DNA from: Actinomycetota bacterium
GTDB taxonomy: Bacteria > Actinomycetota > Geothermincolia > Fen-727 > Anoxymicrobiaceae
NCBI GenBank assembly: GCA_018896525.1
Contig: JAHIMR010000038.1
Span: forward strand, 17,755-81,754
Direction of reading: 5' to 3'
Length of the DNA: 64,000 nt
A program made the position numbers and the translations under genes. The first letter of the stretch is position 1. Each line of letters begins with the position of its first letter. Positions 56,659 to 64,000 of this stretch are shown in pieces. Below the pieces are notes generated by a model. The model did not search any database and was not told where the DNA came from. It worked only from the letters and a program-made list of their open reading frames with translations.

Positions 56659-59175
56659 TCAGGGGTATGGAGGCATATTCATCATGACCGCCTCGTGGAA
56701 CACCCCAAACATGTACGGGGAACTCAAGCTCGAGTTGTCCGACCACAGTTTCATGACAACCCAGGAGAGAGCGTTGTTCGCCATGGGTTGCGCGTTGAGT
56801 TGATTTCTCAAGAAGGTCAGCGCGGCATTGTCGGAAAGCGCTATCATGAGCTGCCGCGACATCTCGATCGCGCCCGGGTCCGCCATGGCATACGCGAGGT
56901 TCTGCAATCCCGTAGGGCTGGCATCAAGGGCGGTCACCACATCGTTGATGAACCTCTTACCGTTCGCGCTGTTCAGGGCGGTCGCGGCCGTAGCCGGGTT
57001 CATGCCCCCCATCAGGTCCGCCAGGAAACCCTCGTTGTTGTTTATTATGTAAGCGATAACGTCCGGATCGAGACCCGCCGGCGGCGGCTTGGTGAGGTCG
57101 TAGAACATCCCAACGGCCGGGGGCCCTTCAGGAGGATAGCTGAGCTTGGTCGCGTTCCTCATGGCAATATTGAGCGCTCCGGCGTCCAGGTGGGAGATGA
57201 GGCCGGTTATGAACGCCTGGTTGTTGTTGACCACGTTCGCCAGGACAGCCGGGTCTATGCCGATGGGGAAAGGCTCCATGATGGCCAGGGTGAACTCGGG
57301 GTTCGCGTTCTGTGCCGCCGCCATCACCGCCGGGTCCATGCCCACCGAGGGGTCGAGCATCTCGTTCAGGAAAGGCTGGGCCGCCGGGTCATTGATGGCG
57401 TTGGTTAAGACCGTCGAGTCGAGATTGCTGAGCAGGCCGCTCACGAACGAGCCGTTTTGGTTTACCACGTAGGCCATCACTACCGGGTCAAGGTGCTGCA
57501 TGAGCTCGCTTGTGGAACCGCTGGTGTTATTCATTACGCCGGCTATGACCTGGGGGTTAAGGCAGGATACCAGGTTTGTTACGAACGAGACGTTCTCGTT
57601 GATAGCCCGAGCGGTGTTGGCGGGGTCGAGCTTGGGCAGGAGCTTTGTCATGAACGCTTCGTTGTTGTTCACGATCCCCGCTATCACCTGCGGGTCCAGC
57701 TTGGCCACCAGTTTCTTCATGAAATCCGGGTCCGCGTTCATCCCCGCGGCCAGCGCGTCGGGGTCCAGCTTGCCCACGAGCTGGGTTATGAACGCACCGT
57801 TGGCGTTGACTATCCCCGCTATCACCGCCGGGTCCAGGTTGGCCACCAACTGGGCGGTCCAGGCCCAGGTGCTGTCCGTCATCTGGTTCAGCTTGTCTAT
57901 GTCCAGGTACCCCAGCAGGGACTTTAAGAAGCCGGGGTTTTCGTTTATGGCGGTTGCCGCCCCCACGGTGCTCATGTTGCCCATGAGCCCGGCCAGGAAC
58001 GTCTCGTTGGCGTTGATGGCGCCCGCTATGGGGCCCGGAGAGAGGATGGCCACCAGGTCGTTCGCCATCTTGGCGTTGTTGGTCACCGCCCCCAGGAACT
58101 CCAGCGACAGGTTGTTTAAGACCCCGCTTATCAGCGGGGAGACGTTGTTGACTATGCCCGCTATCGCCGACGGGTCCAGGTACCCGATAAGCCGGGAGGT
58201 GAAGTCGGTGGTGGCCGACATGTTGGCGGCGACCCCCGCCGGGCTCATCTTGGAGATGAACCGGGTGAGGAACGCCTGGTTGTTGGCTATGGCGGCGATG
58301 AAGTCGGAGCTTATGTTCATGGCCACGTCGTAGGTGAACCCAGCGGTCTGCTGGCTGGTGCGGGCCAGGTCGTCAGGGTTGAGCCTTGCCACCACCTGGG
58401 TGAGGAACGGCCCGTTGGAGTTCACTACCTGCGCTATCACACCGGGGTCGAGCTGACCCATGAGCTCACCTATGAAGGTGGTGTTGTCGGCCAGCCCCGC
58501 GCTCAGGGCCACCGGGTCCAGCTTGCCGATGAGATCGGCTATCCAGGAGCCGTTGTTGTTGACTATCCCCGCTATCGCGGACGGGTCGAGGTATCCCACC
58601 AGGGAGGCGGTCCACTCGGGGTTGGCGTTGACCGCCTGCCCCACCACCTCGTAGTCGGTGTACGCTACGAGCTGGGTAAGGAACTCCCCGTTGGCGTTAA
58701 CCGCTCCCGCTATCACCTCGGGGTCGAGCTCTCCCACCAGCGCGGCCAGGAACGGCCCGGCCTGGTTGATGATGGAGGCGGTCACCTTGGGGTCGGTGTT
58801 GGCCATCATGGCCGAGAGGAACTTCTCGTTTGCGTTTATCGCTTCCGACACCACCGAGGCGTCCACGTAGGAGAGCATCTCGCTCACCCACTCGGGGTTC
58901 TCGTTTAATGCCTTGGCGGTGCCGGCCGGGTCCAGGTAGGCCATCAGCTCGACCAGGAACTCCGGGTTGTCGCTTATGGCCTCTCCTATCGCCTTGGGGT
59001 CCAGGGCGCCTATCATGGCGCTGGTGCTCTCCACGTCGGAGCTCATCTTGCCGATCAGCGGCCCCAGCGGGCTGCGGGTGGGTATGAACCCCACCGCGGC
59101 CACCACCGCGGTACCGACCAGCAGGAATATCACTACTCCGTTTATCAGTATCTGGAGACTTCGGTTATATATCAT
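56659..59175 (-). CDS. Membrane-anchored 23-aa-repeat alpha-solenoid-like protein A (unrecognised family)
   Basis: N-terminal TM (residues about 9-31) then about 28 repeats, e.g. LDPSAIAGIVNNNGSWIADLIGK / LDPGVIAQVVNSNGPFLTQVVAR. Confidence 0.92.
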   Translation of the reverse strand: MIYNRSLQILINGVVIFLLVGTAVVAAVGFIPTRSPLGPLIGKMSSDVESTSAMIGALDPKAIGEAISDNPEFLVELMAYLDPAGTAKALNENPEWVSEMLSYVDASVVSEAINANEKFLSAMMANTDPKVTASIINQAGPFLAALVGELDPEVIAGAVNANGEFLTQLVAYTDYEVVGQAVNANPEWTASLVGYLDPSAIAGIVNNNGSWIADLIGKLDPVALSAGLADNTTFIGELMGQLDPGVIAQVVNSNGPFLTQVVARLNPDDLARTSQQTAGFTYDVAMNISSDFIAAIANNQAFLTRFISKMSPAGVAANMSATTDFTSRLIGYLDPSAIAGIVNNVSPLISGVLNNLSLEFLGAVTNNAKMANDLVAILSPGPIAGAINANETFLAGLMGNMSTVGAATAINENPGFLKSLLGYLDIDKLNQMTDSTWAWTAQLVANLDPAVIAGIVNANGAFITQLVGKLDPDALAAGMNADPDFMKKLVAKLDPQVIAGIVNNNEAFMTKLLPKLDPANTARAINENVSFVTNLVSCLNPQVIAGVMNNTSGSTSELMQHLDPVVMAYVVNQNGSFVSGLLSNLDSTVLTNAINDPAAQPFLNEMLDPSVGMDPAVMAAAQNANPEFTLAIMEPFPIGIDPAVLANVVNNNQAFITGLISHLDAGALNIAMRNATKLSYPPEGPPAVGMFYDLTKPPPAGLDPDVIAYIINNNEGFLADLMGGMNPATAATALNSANGKRFINDVVTALDASPTGLQNLAYAMADPGAIEMSRQLMIALSDNAALTFLRNQLNAQPMANNALSWVVMKLWSDNSSLSSPYMFGVFHEAVMMNMPPYP

Positions 59176-59223
59176 CTTATCGTCTCCCGGCCTTTATCTC
59201 CTCAGCCATGATCACTAATACGG

Positions 59224-61737
59224 TCACCATCTATGTGGATTCCCGGCACTATTGGCCTTCCGGGCGTCCACAACCTGGGACCAGCCCCAACTGTCGAGGT
59301 CCCAGCCCAAAATGGATACTCTCGAACATCCGTACATGATAGTGCGTCGCAACACGTTCTGGTTCGGATTCCCCGCCGGTCCGGCAAGCGCGTTTATGAT
59401 CACCTGGGGGTTCAGCCCGGCGAGGGTGGAGTTGTTCCAGTACAGGAGGTCCGAGATGAAGTTCCCGCTGCTGGTCAACAGGTCCACGGTCCCGCTTGGA
59501 CTCATGTATCCCATGATCTTGGTGATGAAATCTCTTCCCTCGTTGGACTCCAGTACATCGATTATGATTTGTGGATCAATGCCGTCGGGAGGCTCGGCGA
59601 ACATTGCCTCCATCATCCCCGGATCCTGGCTCATCGCCTGGCCGATAACGTCACCATCCAGCAGCCCCACCAGGTCCTTGAGCATGGCCTGAATCGTCCC
59701 GTTATCGTTGATCATCGAGGTAAGGTCCTCGTTGTTACTGTGCAACATCAGCTCCGTTAGGAACGCGCCATTGAGGTTTATGGCGTTCGCCACTCCCTGC
59801 GGGTCGAGGTGCCCGACCAGTTCTGAAATGACCGACCCGTTGGTGCTGATCAGGTTGGCCACCATGTACGGGTCGAGCGCGCCCGGATGCATCAGGCGCT
59901 CACTGAAGTCGCTATCATTGCCGGGGGCCGCGGCTGATTCCGCGTCCATGTTGGCGATGAGTCCGTTCATGAACGCCTGGTTGTTGTTTATCGCGTAGGT
60001 CAGTACGTCCGGCTTGATCCCCGGCTGGACCCCGGGGGTGCCGGGATCCGCGTCCTCGTGCAACAGAAGGGTGAGGAACTGCTTGTTGGCGTTCAACGCC
60101 GCCGCGGTGTTCTGGGGGTTGAGCCTGTTCATCAGGTCGGTCATGAACGCCCCGTTGGCGTTCACCACCGACGCGATGACCGCCGGGTTGAGATCTCCCA
60201 TCATGTCGCTCATCATCTCCGGGTTGGCGTTCATCGCGTTGGCCAGCACCGTGGTGTTGAGGTGCTTCACCAGGTTGGTGAGGAACGTCCCGTTGGAGTT
60301 TATCACCCCGGCGATGACCGTTGTATTCAGGTACTTCATTATATCCGACGTCGACTCCGGGTTGGCGTTCATCGCCGCCGCCAGTACCGCGGGGTCGAGC
60401 TTGCTGATGAGCGCGGTCAGAAACCCGCTGGATGCGTTTATGCTGTCCGCGGCGTTCGCGGCGGACATCGCGTTCGTCAGGTCGGCGATCCACCCGGTGT
60501 TGTCGTTCACGATGGACGCGATCGCCTGTGGGTCCAGGTGGCCTATCAGCCCGGTCATCATCTGGGTGTTTGCGTTCATCGCGTTAGCGATTATCACCGG
60601 GTTCAACCGGGCTATTACGTCTATCAGGTACTGCTCGTTCTTTAGCACGTTTGCGATGATCTCGGGGTTGGTGCTGTCGCTCATGGCCGTTACGAAACTT
60701 ATGTTGTTGTTTAGGACGCCCGCGATGACCGTCGGGTCCAGGGCGTTTATGAGCGCCGCCGCAAACCCACCCACCTGGTTAACCAGGCCACCGATGGAGG
60801 ACGGCGAGAGCTTGTCCATCAACTTGGCGGTCATCGCCTGGTTGTTGGCCATCGCGCTGATGAGCTCGGGAGAAAGGCGCTCGAGAACGCCGGTTACCGT
60901 CGTGGCGCTGCCGTTCAGGATACCGGCGATGACTATCGGGTCCAGCCGGTTCACCAGGTCCACCGTGAACTGCTGGTCCTGGCTCATCGCCTTGGCTACC
61001 AGGCCCGGGTCCAGGCTACCCACCAGGTCGGCCAGGAACGGCCCGTTGGCGTTGATGATGCTGGCCAGGACGCCGACGTTCAGGTAGTTCATGGTCTGGG
61101 CGCTCGTCTCCGCGTTGGCGTTGATCGCGCTGGCCAGCACGTCGGTGGAGAGGTTACCCATCAGCTCGGTCATGAACGTCTCGTTGGCGCTGATCGCGTC
61201 CGCTATCACCCTGGGGTCGAGGAGCGCGGTCACCTTGTTGTTGAAGTCCATGCTCCCTTCCATGCTGGCGGCCAGCGTCTTGGGATCCAGTTCCCCGATG
61301 AGCTCCGTTATGAAATCACCGTTTGCGTTTACCGCCGACGCCACTACCGCCGGGTCCAGGTAATCCAGCAGTTGGACGATGAAATCCACGTTGTCGTTCA
61401 TCCCCGAGCTCATCGCCACCGGATCGAGGTATCCGATCAGCTCGGTAATCCACTCCCCGTTGTTGTTCACGGCCTCGGCCACTATCTCGGGGTCGAGCTC
61501 CTCCAGCAACTCGGACATCATGCCGGGGTCGGCGTTCATCGCGTAGGCCAGGACCTTCGGGTCGAGGGTGGACAGCATGCCCGATATCATGCCTTTCTGG
61601 CTTGCCATCTTTCCCATCAAAATACCCAGAGGGCTTTTCATCGGGAGTACCATTGTGGCGCCCAGGATTACGGTGGCAAGCAGCATCAGCAGCACTACCA
61701 CGTTCACTACTCCCTGCATTCCTCTCGATGTCAACAT
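59224..61737 (-). CDS. Membrane-anchored 23-aa-repeat alpha-solenoid-like protein B (paralog of A)
   Basis: N-terminal TM, repeat 1 begins at residue 58 exactly as in A; repeats e.g. LNTTVLANAMNANPEMMSDMMGD / LNPAVIASVVNANGAFMTDLMNR. Confidence 0.92.
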   Translation of the reverse strand: MLTSRGMQGVVNVVVLLMLLATVILGATMVLPMKSPLGILMGKMASQKGMISGMLSTLDPKVLAYAMNADPGMMSELLEELDPEIVAEAVNNNGEWITELIGYLDPVAMSSGMNDNVDFIVQLLDYLDPAVVASAVNANGDFITELIGELDPKTLAASMEGSMDFNNKVTALLDPRVIADAISANETFMTELMGNLSTDVLASAINANAETSAQTMNYLNVGVLASIINANGPFLADLVGSLDPGLVAKAMSQDQQFTVDLVNRLDPIVIAGILNGSATTVTGVLERLSPELISAMANNQAMTAKLMDKLSPSSIGGLVNQVGGFAAALINALDPTVIAGVLNNNISFVTAMSDSTNPEIIANVLKNEQYLIDVIARLNPVIIANAMNANTQMMTGLIGHLDPQAIASIVNDNTGWIADLTNAMSAANAADSINASSGFLTALISKLDPAVLAAAMNANPESTSDIMKYLNTTVIAGVINSNGTFLTNLVKHLNTTVLANAMNANPEMMSDMMGDLNPAVIASVVNANGAFMTDLMNRLNPQNTAAALNANKQFLTLLLHEDADPGTPGVQPGIKPDVLTYAINNNQAFMNGLIANMDAESAAAPGNDSDFSERLMHPGALDPYMVANLISTNGSVISELVGHLDPQGVANAINLNGAFLTELMLHSNNEDLTSMINDNGTIQAMLKDLVGLLDGDVIGQAMSQDPGMMEAMFAEPPDGIDPQIIIDVLESNEGRDFITKIMGYMSPSGTVDLLTSSGNFISDLLYWNNSTLAGLNPQVIINALAGPAGNPNQNVLRRTIMYGCSRVSILGWDLDSWGWSQVVDARKANSAGNPHRW

Positions 61738-61779
61738 CCTATCCGCTCCTCAAGCATTTTCACGTCGGGAAAACTCCTG

Positions 61780-64000
61780 TCAAGGCCTGTGCGATGGACC
61801 CGGGACCGCGTGTGACGTCCATACCCATGAATCGGATGTCGTCCAACCACCTAAATACCAGGGTAGCTCTGCAAGACCCTTGCACTTAAAGGCTATGTGC
61901 GTCATCCAGTGATTTTCATGTTTCTTCATGGTTTCTGTGAGAACGGTCGTATCCAGTACTGTAAGCAACTGCGGCAGCAGCGTGGGGTTGTTGTTTATGG
62001 CGGCCTGAACGATGGACGCGTCGAGGTTGGCAAGGAGCTGCCCCGTCATCTCCGGGTGAGCGTTCATGGCATTCGCCAGGACCTGTGCATCCAGCCCGCC
62101 GGCCCCCAGCAGATCGAATAACAAGCCGCCGGGATACCCGGAAACGTTCGGCTGGTTGACCACATCGGCCATGACCGCCGGATCGTTGGTGTTCATGAAG
62201 TCGGCCAGGAAGGCGCCGTTGGCGTTTATGGCGTTGGCGAGTACGGGCAATGCGCCCGCCGCGTATACGGCCTCGAGCAAATCCTCCATGAACTCCGGGC
62301 GCTGGTGGTTTATATCCGCCATCTGCGCCGCGTCCATGTTGGCAACCATGATTCGTATGAACTCGGGGTTCACGTTGATGGCGGAGGCGATATGTGAGGT
62401 GTCGATTGTGCTCAGGATACCCACCAGGAAAGACTCGTTTTCGTTGATAGCCCCACCGATGACGTCCTCTTCGAGGTTGTTCATGAGTCCGGTCATGAAA
62501 GCGGTGCTCCCCTCGCTGGCCTGAACCAGGACTTTCGGGTCCAGGTACTTGACCAGGTTCTTGACGAACTCCTTGTTGGCGTTCACAACCGCCGCCACCG
62601 CCGACGGGGAGAGGTAGGTCAGCATCTTGGTGGTCATGTTAGGATCGGAGTTCATGGCCCCGGCTATGACTCTCGCGTCCAGGTACTTCAAGAGTTTCGT
62701 CAGAAACGCCCCGTTAGAGTTGATTATCGACGCGGTGACCGACGGATCGCTCGCCGCCATGACGCCGCTGATAAAGCTCTGGTTTCCGTTCACCACACCG
62801 GCCAGAACCTTCGGGTCCAGCTTGGTGACCAGTTGCGTAAGGAAGGCGCCGTTGGCGTTGATGATCTTTGCGCTCACCTGGGGGTCCATCTTCCCCATTA
62901 TCTTCTGGAGGAACGCGCCGCTGTCGTTTACCACGCCGGCGATTACGTCCGGGCTGAGATTCTGGAGAAGCTCCTGTGTCGCCTGCGGCGCCGCGTCCAT
63001 CGCCCTCGCTATTACCGACGGGTCCAGGTCCCGGATCAGGGAGTTGATGAACGCCACGTTGTTGTTTATTATTCCCGCGGTTATCGCCGGGTCGGAAACC
63101 GACATCACCTTGGTGAGGAACTCCTGGTTGTTCACGATAGAGGCGACGAAGTCCGGTGACACGCCGGCCACTACATCGGCCAGGAACTGTTCGTTATCAT
63201 CCATGCTGCCGGTCATCAACGACGGGTCCATATGCTGAACCAGTGATGTCAGGAACGCTCCGTTGGCGTTCAGCGCCCCGGCGATTGCGTTGGGGTTCAA
63301 GGCCCCTACAACCCTCAGCATGAAGCCCTGGTTGTTTATGATGTCAGCCGCCACCGAGGGGTCCATGGAGTCCATCAACCTGGTCACGGTGCCGGCGTTG
63401 CCGTTGAGGATGTTGGCGAGCACGTTCACGTCGAGGCGGCCTACCAGGCTCGCTATCCAATCACCGTTGGTGTTGACGGCATTGGCAATGGCATCAGGGT
63501 TTGAATTTTGCATTGCCGCCAGCACGAACGCCTCGTTGGCGTTGATGGCGTTAGCGAGCACCCCCGCGTCGAGCCTGCCTACGAGCGCGGACAGAAACTC
63601 GCCGTTTTCATTTATCATCATCGCGCTGTTCGCCGGGTCCATGTAACCCATGACAGCGGTCAGGAACGGCCCGTTCTCGTTTATGACGTCGGCCATCACA
63701 ACCGGCGACAGATACGATATGAGGTTACCGATGAAGACGCCGTTCTCGTTCACGACGTACGCCACGACCTGCGGGTCCAGGTAGTTCATGAGGTCGCTGG
63801 TCAGCTCGGTGTTGTCGTTAATCAGGCGCCCCAGCATGGCGGGGTCGAGGTGCCCGATAAGGTCCGCGATCACGTCCCCGTTCTCGTTGATGGGAATCGC
63901 CAGCGACTTCGCCTCGAGCTCCGCCACCATCTTCGCCGTCATCTCGGAGTTCTTGTTCATCGCTTCGGCGATGATCTTGGCCGGCAGCGCGGCCACGAGC
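61780..64000 (-). CDS. 23-aa-repeat alpha-solenoid-like protein C (paralog), N-terminus beyond right window edge
   Basis: Open frame reaches the window end; the GTG at 63996 used in the ORF track lies inside a repeat (LVAALPAKIIAEAMNKNSEMTAKMVAE). Confidence 0.88.
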   Translation of the reverse strand, partial: LVAALPAKIIAEAMNKNSEMTAKMVAELEAKSLAIPINENGDVIADLIGHLDPAMLGRLINDNTELTSDLMNYLDPQVVAYVVNENGVFIGNLISYLSPVVMADVINENGPFLTAVMGYMDPANSAMMINENGEFLSALVGRLDAGVLANAINANEAFVLAAMQNSNPDAIANAVNTNGDWIASLVGRLDVNVLANILNGNAGTVTRLMDSMDPSVAADIINNQGFMLRVVGALNPNAIAGALNANGAFLTSLVQHMDPSLMTGSMDDNEQFLADVVAGVSPDFVASIVNNQEFLTKVMSVSDPAITAGIINNNVAFINSLIRDLDPSVIARAMDAAPQATQELLQNLSPDVIAGVVNDSGAFLQKIMGKMDPQVSAKIINANGAFLTQLVTKLDPKVLAGVVNGNQSFISGVMAASDPSVTASIINSNGAFLTKLLKYLDARVIAGAMNSDPNMTTKMLTYLSPSAVAAVVNANKEFVKNLVKYLDPKVLVQASEGSTAFMTGLMNNLEEDVIGGAINENESFLVGILSTIDTSHIASAINVNPEFIRIMVANMDAAQMADINHQRPEFMEDLLEAVYAAGALPVLANAINANGAFLADFMNTNDPAVMADVVNQPNVSGYPGGLLFDLLGAGGLDAQVLANAMNAHPEMTGQLLANLDASIVQAAINNNPTLLPQLLTVLDTTVLTETMKKHENHWMTHIAFKCKGLAELPWYLGGWTTSDSWVWTSHAVPGPSHRP

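Noticed and set aside
56659-64000. CRISPR or satellite-like interpretation of the 69-bp periodicity
   Set aside because: Repeats are degenerate at DNA level but conserved as protein (hydrophobic pattern, LDP and NxN), in one open frame; this is coding selection, not an array of direct repeats with spacers.

Overview
High-GC bacterial chromosomal window. Taxon cannot be fixed from sequence alone; an F420-associated zincin-like gene, UPF0182 and DUF2304 suggest an actinobacterial-type lineage. Most of it is ordinary: an acyl-CoA/Fe-S/FAD cluster (1-8.7 kb); a conserved minus-strand core block (glyA, rpiB, Sua5, prmC, prfA, DUF1385, rpmE, rho, transaldolase, sppA, apgM, thrC, hom; 21-35 kb); and a Mo/W-cofactor plus tungstate/molybdate ABC-transporter block (38.8-47.6 kb). 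Less ordinary: (1) three adjacent giant minus-strand genes (56.66-64.0 kb, the last cut by the window edge) encoding membrane-anchored proteins built almost entirely of a 23-aa repeat (LDPxVIAxxVNxNGxFxxxLxxx). The repeats alternate in two flavours (46-aa super-period), and the paralogs are colinear down to a shared 22-aa irregular repeat. I do not recognise this family, and it sits next to a 2064-aa propeller/TIG/Ig surface protein. (2) Two 164-bp copies of a structured element (32436-32599 and 35184-35347) with a covarying 22-bp closing stem in which every non-Watson-Crick position is a G.U wobble on the + strand. One copy has become the C-terminal tail of thrC. (3) Dispersed perfect palindromes and a MITE-like repeat family at gene 3' ends. 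(4) A duplicated 3' half of the initiator tRNA flanking a 1.6-kb segment, an integration-scar signature. (5) A HEPN/MNT module. (6) A leader with an intrinsic terminator upstream of the tungstate/molybdate transporter. All calls come from reading sequence and translations; no database search was run.
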